From: Gardnerella vaginalis
GTDB taxonomy: Bacteria; Actinomycetota; Actinomycetes; Actinomycetales; Bifidobacteriaceae
Direction: 5' to 3'
DNA length: 64,000 nucleotides
Assembly: GCF_001546485.1 (NCBI RefSeq)
Contig: NZ_KQ956830.1
Span: forward strand, 120,366-184,365
Positions 27,766 to 37,575 of this stretch are shown piece after piece. The stretch's first letter is position 1; each line of letters begins with the position of its first letter. The notes beneath the pieces are model-generated. The model did not search any database, was not told the DNA's origin, and saw only the letters and a list, made by a program, of their open reading frames with translations. Position numbers and translations under genes: made by a program.

Positions 27766-28497
27766 ATGCAACATTCGTTTATGGCAACGTTGGCTGCAGA
27801 ATTTATTGGCACTGCTATTCTTATGATTTTCGGAAACGGTGCTGTTGCAAACGTTGAATTAAAAAATACTAAAGGACACCATGCTGGTTGGTTAAATATT
27901 GCTATGGGCTACGGTTTTGGTGTTATGTTCCCAGTGCTCATGTTTGGCGGAATTTCCGGCGCGCATATCAATCCTGCTATGACAATTGCGCAAGCAGTTT
28001 GCGGAATGTTCCCTTGGGCAAACGTACTTCCATATATTGTTGCACAGCTTTTGGGTGCATTGGTTGGCCAGCTTATTGTGTACGTAACTTATTTACCGCA
28101 CTACAACGAAACTGAGGAGCCAGGAGCTATTCTTGGCACTTTCTGCACTACGGATGCTTATAACAACAAACTTAACTACTTCCTTAACGAATTCTTCGGC
28201 ACGCTTGTGCTTGTTCTAGCTGCACTTTGCTGCCTTACTTCTCCTTGGGGTGAGAAGAATTTGGCCGGTGCTTCAATCGTTGTTGGCTTCGTTGTTTGGG
28301 GTTTGGTGACTTCTATGGGCGGCCCAACTGGTCCTGCTTTGAATCCTGCTCGTGATCTTATGCCGCGTTTGCTTCACGAAATTTTGCCAATTCCGCATAA
28401 GGGATCTTCTCGCTGGGGTGAAGCGTGGATTCCGGTTATTGCTCCTATTGCCGGCGCAATCTTGGGTGTGGTTATGTATAAGTCGTTATTTGCATAA
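27766..28497 (+). CDS. glpF: Glycerol uptake facilitator (aquaporin family)
   Basis: A 243-residue MIP channel with six membrane helices. Both pore motifs are present: SGAHINPAMT in the first half and PALNPARDLMPR in the second. The Asp after NPAR is the glycerol-facilitator hallmark, as opposed to water-specific aquaporins. The ATG at 27766 is chosen because AAGGA lies about 10 bases upstream and MQHSFMATLAAEFIGTA matches family N-termini; the frame is open back to 27670. No glycerol kinase gene is adjacent. Confidence 0.88.
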   Translation: MQHSFMATLAAEFIGTAILMIFGNGAVANVELKNTKGHHAGWLNIAMGYGFGVMFPVLMFGGISGAHINPAMTIAQAVCGMFPWANVLPYIVAQLLGALVGQLIVYVTYLPHYNETEEPGAILGTFCTTDAYNNKLNYFLNEFFGTLVLVLAALCCLTSPWGEKNLAGASIVVGFVVWGLVTSMGGPTGPALNPARDLMPRLLHEILPIPHKGSSRWGEAWIPVIAPIAGAILGVVMYKSLFA

Positions 28498-28556
28498 AAC
28501 CATTTGCTTGTAACTGTGATTGATTATGATTGATTGCGGTTTATTGCGATTGTAAG

Positions 28557-28595
28557 AAGCGCGTAATGCTAGTATGAATGCGTTACGCGCTTTTT
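28557..28595 (+). terminator. Intrinsic terminator after glpF
   Basis: A 13-bp stem with one G-U pair (28557-28569 with 28580-28592) followed by a T run. Confidence 0.88.
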
Positions 28596-28683
28596 GTTTT
28601 GCAAGTTTATACTTTGCAAACTTGTGCTTATTAAGAAAGATATTGGAAAAGATATTAAGAAAGATTTTAAGAAAGACGAAATC

Positions 28684-29733
28684 ATGTTTTCTAAGTCAAC
28701 TATTGCAATTGGGCGTTTTGCGCCTACTCCTTCCGGGCGTATGCATATTGGAAACATGGTTGCTATGCTTGCGGCTTGGCTTTCTGCAAAATCGCAAGGC
28801 GGCCACATGATTTTGCGTTTGGAAGATCTTGATATTGCGCGCATGCCAAAGGATGCTAGCGCGCGAGTGATTGACGACTTGCGTTGGGTTGGGCTTGATT
28901 GGGTTGGCGAGCCAACTTATCAGCATGAGCGCACTGCAATCTACCAAGAAGCTCTTGAATCCCTAGAATCTTTGCAAGACGACGACGGAAATTCGCTAAT
29001 CTACCCATGTTTTTGCTCGCGTTCCGATATTCGCGCAATCGCAGCTCCGCAGGAAGGCGACGGTTTTATACGTTACCCGGGTACGTGCAGAAATCTTCGT
29101 AAAAACGCGCAAGGTTTGGCGCAAATCAAAAAGCGTTTGCAAAATAATCAGCAACATTCTTTAAGGCTTGCTGTTCCCTCGACTGATTCGAGGCAAGCAA
29201 ATATTGATTTTGAAGATGCGATTTTTGGTACGCAATCTTTTAATATTAATCGCGATTTGGGGGACATGGTGATTCGCCGCGCTGATGGCGTTTTTTCGTA
29301 CCAGCTTGCGGTTGTTGTTGACGATGTTTTGAGCGGAGTAAATGACATTGTGCGCGGACGTGATTTGTTGCGTTCGGCAGCGTTGCAGATTTGGATTGGT
29401 GAGCTGCTTGAAAAATCGGGATTTTTTGCGGCTCACGGTACGCATTATGTGCGTCCGCAATTTGCGCATTTGCCGCTAATTGATAACGCTCAAGGCGAGA
29501 GGCTTGCCAAAAGTAAACATTCGCTTGATGTTGGTGCGCTTCGAGAAGCTGGCTGGAGCGCAGAGCGCATGATCGGCTACTGCATGTATCTTTTGGGATA
29601 CAAAAAGCCTAGTCAAAATCAACCGGTAGATATGAGTGCTGCCGATGCTCTCGCGTTATTTGAAAGCGACGAAACGCCGTGGGATTCTGTTCACACAAAC
29701 CTAGCCGACAAATCCGTGCCCTTCCTTGACTAA
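28684..29733 (+). CDS. gluQ: Glutamyl-Q tRNA(Asp) synthetase (GluQRS)
   Basis: A 349-residue class I glutamyl-tRNA synthetase paralogue lacking the anticodon-binding domain. GluQRS attaches glutamate to queuosine 34 of tRNA-Asp. The HIGH-region is RFAPTPSGRMHIGN and the KMSKS-like loop is ERLAKSKHS. The zinc ligands match GluQ: CFC at the start and YPGTC (C-x-C ... Y-x3-C). The ATG at 28684 matches the family start; the open frame extends back to 28594 through a Lys/Asp-rich repeat that is probably untranslated. Confidence 0.88.
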   Translation: MFSKSTIAIGRFAPTPSGRMHIGNMVAMLAAWLSAKSQGGHMILRLEDLDIARMPKDASARVIDDLRWVGLDWVGEPTYQHERTAIYQEALESLESLQDDDGNSLIYPCFCSRSDIRAIAAPQEGDGFIRYPGTCRNLRKNAQGLAQIKKRLQNNQQHSLRLAVPSTDSRQANIDFEDAIFGTQSFNINRDLGDMVIRRADGVFSYQLAVVVDDVLSGVNDIVRGRDLLRSAALQIWIGELLEKSGFFAAHGTHYVRPQFAHLPLIDNAQGERLAKSKHSLDVGALREAGWSAERMIGYCMYLLGYKKPSQNQPVDMSAADALALFESDETPWDSVHTNLADKSVPFLD

Positions 29734-29768
29734 ACTATGTATTTAAAATGGGAAAAGGAAGGGTTGAA

Positions 29769-30077
29769 ATGAAATTTAGTGAATTGAGTAAAGAAGAGCA
29801 AAAAGATCTTGCGGAATATGGCGAGATTATTTCAAGAGAAATGGAAGCAAAATCGGAACCAGATCCAGGAGATCCAACTTTGGATTCTCGCTGGGATCCA
29901 TCTCGTGAATTGAGCAGATTGAATTATCGCCGTCACGCAATTGAAAAAGAGATAAATGAGGCTGTGTACAAAAGCCGCAAAAATGGTCAGTCTTGGAATA
30001 CAATAGGTCGCGCACTTGGAGTTACTGCAGAAGCTGCACGTCGTAAATATAGTGATAAAATTCCTCAATTAGTGTGA
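29769..30077 (+). CDS. Small helix-turn-helix protein
   Basis: 102 residues from the ATG at 29769 (MKFSELSKEEQKD), which follows AAGGAAGGG; the frame is open from 29748. The C-terminal third, SWNTIGRALGVTAEAARRKY, resembles the helix-turn-helix of small actinobacterial DNA-binding proteins. The acidic middle (EPDPGDPTLDSRWDPS) is unassigned. It could be a transcription factor or an orphan antitoxin; no toxin-like gene is adjacent. It lies between gluQ and yggS with short gaps. Confidence 0.65.
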   Translation: MKFSELSKEEQKDLAEYGEIISREMEAKSEPDPGDPTLDSRWDPSRELSRLNYRRHAIEKEINEAVYKSRKNGQSWNTIGRALGVTAEAARRKYSDKIPQLV

Positions 30078-30110
30078 CTATTTTTTATGAGATTAGATTG
30101 GGGGCAATAA

Positions 30111-30911
30111 ATGGCATATATGACGCAAAAAGATTTAGCGAATACTGGGGTCGATTGTGTTCGTGCGCGTCAAATTGCCGACGGTGTGCACAGCATGCAA
30201 GACGTCATTGCTCAAGCCGAATCGCATTATGGGCGCAAAGCTGGATCTGTTACGCTACTTGCCGCGACTAAAACGCGAGATGTTGGCGAAATTATGGCAG
30301 CGCTTAAAGCCGGAGTGCGTGTAATTGGGGAAAATCGCCCGCAAGAAATCGTTGCAAAAGCCGAAATTTTACGCGCGGAAGCTGCTAGAGAACGTTTAAG
30401 CGTTGGTGTAAACGGCGAAATTCCGCTCTATTTAATTGGTCAGTTGCAAAGCAATAAAATAAACAAAGTCTTGCCGCTTGCAAATGGTATTCAGTCGGTT
30501 GACGGCATTGATCTTGCGCAAAAAATATCTGCTCGCGCGCAAAATCTGGGACTTGGTGTAGACGTTATGTTGGAAGTGAACGTTTCGGGAGAAGCTACAA
30601 AATCCGGATGTGCGCCAGAACGTGCGATTGACGAAGCGCTCGCTATATCTAGTCTTCCGGCGCTTCATTTGCACGGATTTATGACGCTCGGAGCGCGCGT
30701 GGATGATGAAAAAATAGTGAGAAGTGGTTTCGCAAAATTGCGAGAAATTAGAGATTGTGTGAGTGAACAACTCGCGCAAGATCATGATGGAAACTCTGCA
30801 AAATTAGAGCTTTCGATGGGAATGTCCGGCGATTTTGCGTGGGCGATTGCCGAAGGCTCAACGATGGTCCGAATTGGTTCGGCAATCTTTGGCCCACGCG
30901 CATTTGTGTAG
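30111..30911 (+). CDS. yggS: YggS/PROSC family pyridoxal phosphate homeostasis protein
   Basis: A 266-residue PLP-binding single TIM barrel. The PLP Lys is in TLLAATKTR; GENRPQEIVAKAE, LIGQLQSNKINKVL and LELSMGMSGDFAWAI are family blocks. It buffers cellular PLP and affects amino acid balance. GGGGGC precedes the ATG. The protein has about 20 extra N-terminal residues compared with most family members, so a start a few codons later is possible. Confidence 0.9.
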   Translation: MAYMTQKDLANTGVDCVRARQIADGVHSMQDVIAQAESHYGRKAGSVTLLAATKTRDVGEIMAALKAGVRVIGENRPQEIVAKAEILRAEAARERLSVGVNGEIPLYLIGQLQSNKINKVLPLANGIQSVDGIDLAQKISARAQNLGLGVDVMLEVNVSGEATKSGCAPERAIDEALAISSLPALHLHGFMTLGARVDDEKIVRSGFAKLREIRDCVSEQLAQDHDGNSAKLELSMGMSGDFAWAIAEGSTMVRIGSAIFGPRAFV

Positions 30912-30960
30912 TCTTAAGTTTTGCCTAGTTTCTCATTGCTATCTTTTACTTTTATTGCCG

Positions 30961-31776
30961 TTATGCATGCACAATCACATTGCGCAGCGAGCCAATACCA
31001 TCTACGTGCACAATCGCTTCGTCACCAGCGCGTAAAGTTCCAGCTGGGTATGGAGTTCCTGTCAAAATCACATCTCCTGGAAGAAGCGTTGAGAAGCTTG
31101 AAATTGCAGCAATTTGTTCAGGAATACTGTGAATAAGTCGAGCTGTAGTGCCGTCGGCTTCTGGCACATTTTCACCATTAAGCGTAAATGAAATATGTGC
31201 ATCGCGCCAATTTAGCTCGGTTGTAATCCAAGGTCCAAGTGGGCAAGAAGTGTCGAAACCTTTTGCGCGCGTCCACATTGGGTCGCTACCTGCGCAATCT
31301 CGTAAAGTTACGTCGTTTACGCAAGTAAAGCCAAAAACGTAATTCATTGCGGTATCTGCCGTCACATTTTTGGCGATTTTGCCCATAACAACTGCCACTT
31401 CTGGCTCAAAATTCATGTCGTTTGAGCAAGCAGGAATCACAATTGGATCGTCCGGACCAATTACAGAAGTGCTTGGCTTTGTAAAAATCACCATATCTGC
31501 AGCAGTATGCGAAGATGCCGCAGAAGAAGCAGCGCGCTCATCATCGGAACGCGTATCGTAATTTTTCGCCAATCCGTACACTTTTGAAGGAATTACAGGC
31601 ACAAGCAAGCGCACGCCATCCGCATCCAACGCGTAACGTTTACCAGTTGGCTTAACTCCTTGCGGGCTTAAAGGATGCCCTTCAAGCGCTACTAAATAAT
31701 CTTTACCGTCGGTTTCGTCTTTTTGAACGAAAGCGTATTGAGGAACTTCATTATAGGAAAAACGTGCAATTCTCAT
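30961..31776 (-). CDS. Fumarylacetoacetate hydrolase family protein
   Basis: A 271-residue FAH-fold hydrolase, probably acting on acylpyruvates or as an oxaloacetate decarboxylase/tautomerase. The family core is present: KNYDTR, IVIPACSNDMNFEPEVAVVM (metal-ligand Glu residues), GFTCVNDVTLRD, GFDTSCPLGPW and LLPGDVILTGTPYPAG. TAATCT ends 7 bases before the ATG without a ribosome binding site, again the leaderless pattern. It converges on yggS with a 49-base gap and no clear terminator. Confidence 0.85.
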   Translation of the reverse strand: MRIARFSYNEVPQYAFVQKDETDGKDYLVALEGHPLSPQGVKPTGKRYALDADGVRLLVPVIPSKVYGLAKNYDTRSDDERAASSAASSHTAADMVIFTKPSTSVIGPDDPIVIPACSNDMNFEPEVAVVMGKIAKNVTADTAMNYVFGFTCVNDVTLRDCAGSDPMWTRAKGFDTSCPLGPWITTELNWRDAHISFTLNGENVPEADGTTARLIHSIPEQIAAISSFSTLLPGDVILTGTPYPAGTLRAGDEAIVHVDGIGSLRNVIVHA

Positions 31777-31890
31777 GTTTTTAAGATTACGACATATTTG
31801 CTACTTAATTAAGCATTGCTCGATACTTAACTAAACTTTGCTTGCTGCTTAATTAAATTATTTGCGTAAATTATTTGCGATTGAAAGTTC

Positions 31891-31923
31891 TTGAAAACAA
31901 AACTTGAGTCTAGTACACTCAAG
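31891..31923 (+). promoter_or_regulatory. clpB promoter with perfect HAIR operator (HspR site)
   Basis: CTTGAGT (31903-31909), 7 bases, ACTCAAG (31917-31923) is an exact HspR-associated inverted repeat. It overlaps a promoter TTGAAA (31891-31896) with 17-base spacing to TACACT (31914-31919). HspR bound here would block RNA polymerase, giving heat-shock control of clpB. The implied leader is about 190 bases. Confidence 0.9.
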
Positions 31924-32016
31924 TTTTAGGAATAAAGTTATAGGAAAATCTGTTATACGTATCAGATACATGAAAGTGAAAGCTCGTTAGAACTCGAAAG
32001 TATCGTCAAAAAGCTT

Positions 32017-32064
32017 GAAATTGCAACAAAAGTTGCAACGAGAGTTGCAATAAAAGTTGCAGCG
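32017..32064 (+). repeat. Four tandem 12-bp repeats in the clpB leader
   Basis: TTGCAA or TTGCAG recurs at 32021, 32033, 32045 and 32057, exactly 12 bases apart, within units resembling AAGTTGCAACGA. They lie inside the 5' untranslated region of clpB, 52-99 bases before the start codon. Confidence 0.8.
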
Positions 32065-32115
32065 ATTTGACTTAACTGAAATGTGTTTTAGAGCTTTCGT
32101 GGAAATGAGGTAGAT

Positions 32116-34710
32116 ATGGAACAAAAGTTTACAACCTTAGCGCAAGACGCATTAAGCGACGCTGTGCAAAGTGCAGCGGCTGCTGGCAATGCGCAAGTTG
32201 ACACTTTGCATTTGGCGGATGCTTTACTTCGCCAAGAGCAGGGCGTTGTGCGCGCGCTTATTGCTCAGGCGGGGGCGGACGCGCAACAAATCGGTGCTGA
32301 AATTCGTAACGCATTAGTGGCGTTGCCTTCATCTACTGGCTCAACTACAACTAAGCCAGACGCAAGCCGTCAGCTTTTGGCTGCGCTAAGCCAGGCAGAA
32401 AAAGAAATGCGCGCAATGGCAGACGAATACGTTTCTACAGAGCACATGCTTATTGGCATAGTTGCAAGCGCGCCAAACGCTGTTGCGGATATTTTCAAAA
32501 AGCACAACGTTTCCGCAGACGCGTTGCGAAAAGCTGTGCCAACTGTGCGCGGAGGTGCGAAAGTTACGAGTCCGGATGCTGAAGGCAACTACAAAGCGCT
32601 CGAAAAGTATTCTGTTGATATGACTGCGCGCGCTCGCGAAGGAAAGCTCGACCCAGTAATTGGCCGCGACCAGGAGATTCGCCGCGTGATTCAAATTCTT
32701 TCTCGCCGCACGAAGAACAATCCTGTGCTAATTGGCGAGCCGGGCGTTGGAAAAACGGCAGTTGTAGAAGGATTGGCTCAGCGAATTGTGGCAGGAGATG
32801 TGCCTACGACTTTGCAAAACAAGCGTCTTATCAGTCTCGATTTGGCTTCGATGGTTGCAGGTTCAAAGTATCGCGGCGAGTTTGAGGAACGCTTAAAGGC
32901 AGTGTTGAAGGAAATTCAACAATCAGACGGTCAAATTATTACGTTTATTGACGAAATTCACACTGTTGTTGGCGCAGGATCTGCAGAAGGTTCAATGGAT
33001 GCTGGCAATATGCTTAAGCCAATGCTTGCGCGCGGTGAGCTGCGTTTGGTTGGTGCAACTACGCTTAACGAGTATCGCGAGCATATTGAAAAGGATTCGG
33101 CGCTTGAACGCAGATTCCAGCAAGTGTTTGTTGGCGAACCGTCTGTTGAAGATACTGTGACGATTTTGCGTGGACTTAAGCAACGTTACGAAGCGCACCA
33201 CAAGGTGACGATTAGTGACGATGCAATTGTAGCTGCAGCAACGCTTTCAAACCGCTATATTACTGGCAGACAGCTTCCAGATAAGGCGATTGATTTGGTA
33301 GATGAAGCGGCAGCTCACTTGCGTATGGAGCTTGATTCACAGCCAGAAGAAATCGACGAATTGCAGCGTAAAGTTACGCGTCTTGAGATGGAAGAAATGC
33401 AATTAAAGAAGGCGGAAGATGCTGCTGCGCGCGAACGCTTAGAAAAGTTGCAAGAAGAATTAGCTAACTCGCGCGAAAAGCTTACTGGATTGAAAGCGCG
33501 TTGGGATGCGGAAAAGGCTGGTCACAACAAGGTTGGTGATTTGAGAGCACAACTCGACGCTAAGCGCGTAGAAGCCGACAAATTCACGCGTGAAGGCAAC
33601 TTGGAACAAGCAAGCCGTATTTTGTATGGCGAAATTCCAAGCATTCAAAAAGCTTTGGAAGAAGCGGAGTCCGAGGCTTCTAATGCTAAGAGTGAAGCAA
33701 AAGAGCCGATGGTTCCAGACCAGGTTGATGCTGATTCTATTGCTGGAGTTGTTAGCGAATGGACGGGCATTCCCGTTGGTCGCTTGATGCAAGGCGAAAA
33801 TGAGAAGCTGCTCAACATGGAAAAGGAGCTTTCTAAGCGTGTGGTCGGTCAAAGCGAAGCAATTCAGGCTATAGCGGATGCTGTACGCAGAAGCCGTGCT
33901 GGAATTGCAGACCCGAATCGCCCGACTGGTTCGTTCCTATTCTTGGGTCCTACTGGCGTTGGTAAGACGGAGCTTGCTAAGGCTCTTGCTGACTTCTTGT
34001 TTGACGATGAGCGTGCAATGGTTCGCATTGATATGAGCGAGTACATGGAAAAGGCTTCCGTTTCACGTCTAATCGGTGCTGCTCCTGGTTACATTGGCTA
34101 TGAGGAAGGCGGCCAGCTTACTGAAGCTGTGCGTAGACGTCCGTATTCTGTAGTGCTTTTCGACGAAGTTGAGAAGGCACATCCAGAAGTATTCGACGTT
34201 TTGCTGCAGGTTTTGGACGATGGTCGTTTGACTGACGGACAAGGTAGAACAGTTGATTTTACGAATACGATTTTGATTATGACATCAAACTTGGGTTCGC
34301 AATTCCTTGTGCAAGAAGGCTTGGACGATGCTGCTAAACGCAAGGCTGTTATGAATGCTGTTCACGCTGAGTTTAAGCCAGAGTTCATCAACCGTTTGGA
34401 TGAGCTTGTTATGTTCCATCCGTTGAGCCGCGAAGAGCTTGGTGGAATTGTGGATATTCAAGTTCGTCAAGTGGCTGCACGCTTGAGCGACCGCCGTATT
34501 AGCTTGGATGTGAGTGATTCTGCTCGCGCTTGGCTTGCAGAGCATGGCTATGATCCAGTTTATGGTGCTCGTCCGTTGCGTAGATTGGTTCAGACAGAAA
34601 TTGGCGATCAACTTGCGCGATTGCTGCTTTCTGGAAAGGTGCATGATGGTGCTCGCGTAGTTGCGGATTGTGCAGAGAGCGACGACCATGTGACTCTCAA
34701 GATTGCGTAA
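32116..34710 (+). CDS. clpB: ATP-dependent disaggregase ClpB
   Basis: An 864-residue AAA+ chaperone that works with DnaK to rescue aggregated proteins. Domains in order are: Clp_N repeats (about 1-150), first AAA module with [10 protein letters not shown] and Walker [11 protein letters not shown], coiled-coil middle domain (about 400-525), second AAA module with [10 protein letters not shown] and [10 protein letters not shown], and C-terminal D2-small domain. GAGGT precedes the ATG. Expression is under the HAIR operator upstream. No dnaK or hspR gene lies in the window. Confidence 0.97.
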   Translation: MEQKFTTLAQDALSDAVQSAAAAGNAQVDTLHLADALLRQEQGVVRALIAQAGADAQQIGAEIRNALVALPSSTGSTTTKPDASRQLLAALSQAEKEMRAMADEYVSTEHMLIGIVASAPNAVADIFKKHNVSADALRKAVPTVRGGAKVTSPDAEGNYKALEKYSVDMTARAREGKLDPVIGRDQEIRRVIQILSRRTKNNPVLIGEPGVGKTAVVEGLAQRIVAGDVPTTLQNKRLISLDLASMVAGSKYRGEFEERLKAVLKEIQQSDGQIITFIDEIHTVVGAGSAEGSMDAGNMLKPMLARGELRLVGATTLNEYREHIEKDSALERRFQQVFVGEPSVEDTVTILRGLKQRYEAHHKVTISDDAIVAAATLSNRYITGRQLPDKAIDLVDEAAAHLRMELDSQPEEIDELQRKVTRLEMEEMQLKKAEDAAARERLEKLQEELANSREKLTGLKARWDAEKAGHNKVGDLRAQLDAKRVEADKFTREGNLEQASRILYGEIPSIQKALEEAESEASNAKSEAKEPMVPDQVDADSIAGVVSEWTGIPVGRLMQGENEKLLNMEKELSKRVVGQSEAIQAIADAVRRSRAGIADPNRPTGSFLFLGPTGVGKTELAKALADFLFDDERAMVRIDMSEYMEKASVSRLIGAAPGYIGYEEGGQLTEAVRRRPYSVVLFDEVEKAHPEVFDVLLQVLDDGRLTDGQGRTVDFTNTILIMTSNLGSQFLVQEGLDDAAKRKAVMNAVHAEFKPEFINRLDELVMFHPLSREELGGIVDIQVRQVAARLSDRRISLDVSDSARAWLAEHGYDPVYGARPLRRLVQTEIGDQLARLLLSGKVHDGARVVADCAESDDHVTLKIA

Positions 34711-34757
34711 TATATGCATTATTTAATGTAGTCAAATAATGTAGTCAAATAAAACAA

Positions 34758-34805
34758 AGCGTGCTGTTTATTGGATTATTTTCCAGTAGGCAGCACGCTA
34801 TTTTT
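34758..34805 (+). terminator. Intrinsic terminator after clpB
   Basis: A 9-bp stem AGCGTGCTG/CAGCACGCT with a 24-base loop and five T at 34801-34805. Confidence 0.85.
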
Positions 34806-34980
34806 GTATCTGAATAAAAAATATTTGTAGAATGAAGTTGTAATGAAAAGGTGGATTTCCCACTTAATTTTTCGAGTTATTGCTGATAATTGGCATTATA
34901 GGATATGCCTATCTTTTAAAATTTTAATTGGTTTTTGTAAAAATCTATTTTTTTATATTGAATTATTATAGAATAAGCGT

Positions 34981-35002
34981 ACGTATTCAGGGCTGAATAC
35001 GT
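34981..35002. promoter_or_regulatory. Perfect 22-base dyad directly before the small peptide gene
   Basis: ACGTATTCAG (34981-34990), GG, CTGAATACGT (34993-35002) is a perfect 10-bp inverted repeat ending one base before the ATG at 35004. A -10-like TATAGAAT lies just upstream near 34968. It could be an operator for the peptide and ABC genes or an mRNA hairpin that limits translation. Confidence 0.6.
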
Positions 35003-35003
35003 T

Positions 35004-35132
35004 ATGAAGCAGATTGAAAATGGAGATACCAATTGGATAAAAGATGGCGTTGAATATTCTGGTGGCTGTATTTTTGGGGTTAATGATACTCCTAGTGGCA
35101 ACCCTGTCACCATGGAAGTTGGAAGTAATTAG
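35004..35132 (+). CDS. Candidate 42-residue secreted or signalling peptide
   Basis: ATG at 35004 to TAG at 35130-35132, too short for usual gene callers. The peptide is acidic and Gly/Asn-rich, begins MKQIENGDTNWIKDGVEY and continues SGGCIFGVNDTPSGNP. The GG before the single Cys would split it into 21-residue halves, reminiscent of a double-glycine leader, though leader hydrophobic positions fit only partly and the neighbouring ATPase has no C39 peptidase domain. It lies 47 bases before an ABC ATPase gene and right after a 22-base dyad. The ribosome binding site is weak. It may not be translated. Confidence 0.4.
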   Translation: MKQIENGDTNWIKDGVEYSGGCIFGVNDTPSGNPVTMEVGSN

Positions 35133-35179
35133 TCTAGTTGATATAAATATCAAATTGCTATAACGTTAAGTGGGGAGAT

Positions 35180-35947
35180 ATGCAAGAATCATATACGGGC
35201 TCAGGTGTGCAACTTGTTAATGTGAATTTTTCGTATGGGAAAAAACAAATTTTGCATAATCTTTCTATAGATTTATCTTTTGGCATATGTGGTCTTTTGG
35301 GGCCAAATGGTGCTGGGAAAACTACTCTGCTTAACGTTATAGCGACGATTTATGCTCCCTCTAGTGGAAAACTTTTTGTTCATGGCTTTGATGTAACTTG
35401 TCGTGCGGAAAGGGCTAAAGCTCGGTCAAATATTGGTTATTTGCCACAATCATTTGAACTTATGAATGCATCGAGTGTGTTAAAAAATGTTCAATATGCC
35501 GCATGGGCGCGAGGTTTATCGTGGAGCGCTGCGTATCAAGCTGCTTGGAATGCTCTCAAACAGGTTGGCTTGGAAAAACAAGCACATCGCATCGTTGCTA
35601 AAATATCAGGAGGTCAGCGTCAGCGTGCTGGTATTGCTTGTGTGATTGCTAGTCAGCCTGCAGTACTAATACTTGATGAGCCTACTGTTGGTTTAGATCC
35701 TGAGCAGCGTATTGATATTCGTAATTTTCTTAAGTCTTATTCGCAAAAGCATACTGTTATTGTCAGTACACATTTAGTAGAAGATTTAGCAGTAATTGCG
35801 GATCGGGTTATAGTTCTTAATGAAGGAATTATATTGCTTGATGGGAAAATGGATAATCTTCTTCAATATGCTAATCGTGAAGATCTTATGGTAACTCCAT
35901 GGGAATCAGGGTATAGACATTTGCTATCTAAATTTCATAAAAATTAG
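35180..35947 (+). CDS. ABC transporter ATP-binding protein (ABC-2 export type)
   Basis: A 255-residue ATPase with Walker A GPNGAGKTTL, Q-loop YLPQSFELMN, signature ISGGQRQRAG, Walker B AVLILDEPTVGLDP and switch His in VSTHLVEDL. It resembles the ATPases of antibiotic, bacteriocin or Na+ exporters. GGGGAG precedes the ATG. It is followed by two membrane proteins (36019 and 37565), which form the transporter with it; the preceding small peptide gene may encode its cargo (inference). Confidence 0.88.
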   Translation: MQESYTGSGVQLVNVNFSYGKKQILHNLSIDLSFGICGLLGPNGAGKTTLLNVIATIYAPSSGKLFVHGFDVTCRAERAKARSNIGYLPQSFELMNASSVLKNVQYAAWARGLSWSAAYQAAWNALKQVGLEKQAHRIVAKISGGQRQRAGIACVIASQPAVLILDEPTVGLDPEQRIDIRNFLKSYSQKHTVIVSTHLVEDLAVIADRVIVLNEGIILLDGKMDNLLQYANREDLMVTPWESGYRHLLSKFHKN

Positions 35948-36018
35948 TAGTAGCAGTAACTAGATATGTATGGTTTCTTATTTTGTTAATGTGGTAGCAA
36001 GTAGGGATGTGATTAAAT

Positions 36019-37575
36019 ATGCGTCAATATTCTAACTTTTTAACTGAATTCAGATTTTTTACGAAAAATCATAAGAAGTGCACAATTGTTTCACATATTA
36101 TGTCCCCATTATCTCTAATAAGCAGTTGTGTTTTTAGCTTATTTTTGATTGCATATCCTATTTTTTTGGGTGTGGCAAATTTTTTAGCGCATAATAATAA
36201 TTATGCGCTTTGGTTAAGAATTGATGTCACGTGGATGCATTGTTTGTCTGATATTGTTGCTTGCATTTTTGGCGCATGGTGTTCATGTAAAGCTTGCTCG
36301 CCCAGATGTTTGGTTAATCCTGCGTGGTGTGCAGGAAAATCAGCCAGTCGTTACGCTATTCCTATACTAAAAGGCGCTATACTGTGCAGTTTGTTATATT
36401 GCGTAAGTATATTGCCAACAGTAATTCAGAGTGATGTAAATATTACAAATTTCCCGTATTTTCCACTATTATGTGGAGGCGTGACGCCAAGTGCATTTTT
36501 TGCAATTGGTTTTACTTTAGGAGTAATTATTGGCAATCGTTGGGCAATTGTATTCTCAGCTTTATTATCTTTTGCAATAATTTGGTGCTGTATTTATGGC
36601 GTCATTATAATGCGTAATGGCGCCATACCTCAGGGAGATATTTTTCCTAGATATTGGGGTAGTAGTTTATACGCAATACTTCCAGTGTCGGATGCTGGTA
36701 TTGGTGCTGAGCCTGGTTTGCGTATGAACCCATGGTTGGTGACTTTGCGCATATTCTTTGTGTGTGTTGTTATCGTTTCATGCATTCTTTGTTGCGCGCA
36801 TATTAGATATTTTTGGCAAAAGGGATCTTATTGGCGCATAAAAGCAATAAGTCTTTCTTTAATTATGCCAATAGTATGTGCTTGTTGTATAGCTATGTGG
36901 GGTCCAAAACCTTGGATTCGCTCTGGACCTTTTGTGCCTCAGTGTACGACGTTTAAAGATACTGCTTTTTCTGTTTGTGTACATCCTGAAGAAGCTTATA
37001 TTCGTAAACTTCGTGCTGTTAAACATTTGAAAACTGTTGCTTCTTGGTTTCCTAAGAATCAGAGAGATTCGCAAGGCAAAGGAATTGTGCTTGTGCTTGG
37101 AAATGCGTTTACTCCAACAAATACTGAAAAATCTTGGAATCTTACTAATAGTGGTTTAATAAAGTTACGTAATCTTAAAGCTACTGTTATTCAACAACAA
37201 ACAGATACATTTGTTAGGCGTTCTGAGAAATATGGTGATATGACTGGTATCGCTCAAGAAGTGTTACAAAGATTTGTGCCTGCAAAATGTGCATCAAGTG
37301 CTATGAAAGAAGTATATGTAAAAAAGAATCTTGATTCAAACGCTTCTGTTACAGCATTTTTGCTTGCTCAGCTTCCTTCTCGTATAAGTAATGATGTGTA
37401 TGGGTCATACGGATTTATTCCAGGTGAAGCAAACGATAAAGTGGCTATGAGTATTAATAATGCTGATGATGCTAAGCTGAAACAATTTGTAAAAAATCAT
37501 GTTAAAGAACTTAATCAATGCCTCATAACTCCACAACAAGTCTTATCGGAACTTGGTGATAAGCATGAAAAATAA
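36019..37575 (+). CDS. ABC-2 type permease with large C-terminal extracytoplasmic domain
   Basis: A 518-residue membrane protein. About seven hydrophobic segments lie within residues 28-295, followed by a soluble domain of about 220 residues starting CTTFKDTAFSVCVHPEEAY. The VCVHP block is one I associate with actinobacterial ABC permeases of unknown specificity; no HExxH peptidase motif is present. Many Cys occur in the membrane part. It is translationally coupled to the next gene (11-base overlap). The substrate is not known. Confidence 0.72.
   Translation: MRQYSNFLTEFRFFTKNHKKCTIVSHIMSPLSLISSCVFSLFLIAYPIFLGVANFLAHNNNYALWLRIDVTWMHCLSDIVACIFGAWCSCKACSPRCLVNPAWCAGKSASRYAIPILKGAILCSLLYCVSILPTVIQSDVNITNFPYFPLLCGGVTPSAFFAIGFTLGVIIGNRWAIVFSALLSFAIIWCCIYGVIIMRNGAIPQGDIFPRYWGSSLYAILPVSDAGIGAEPGLRMNPWLVTLRIFFVCVVIVSCILCCAHIRYFWQKGSYWRIKAISLSLIMPIVCACCIAMWGPKPWIRSGPFVPQCTTFKDTAFSVCVHPEEAYIRKLRAVKHLKTVASWFPKNQRDSQGKGIVLVLGNAFTPTNTEKSWNLTNSGLIKLRNLKATVIQQQTDTFVRRSEKYGDMTGIAQEVLQRFVPAKCASSAMKEVYVKKNLDSNASVTAFLLAQLPSRISNDVYGSYGFIPGEANDKVAMSINNADDAKLKQFVKNHVKELNQCLITPQQVLSELGDKHEK

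Noticed and set aside
29769..30077. Toxin-antitoxin pair
   Set aside because: The small HTH protein has no adjacent toxin-like gene; gluQ and yggS flank it.
35004..35132. Classical double-glycine bacteriocin with C39 transporter
   Set aside because: The adjacent ATPase lacks a C39 peptidase domain and the leader fits the consensus only partly, so the peptide is kept only as a candidate.
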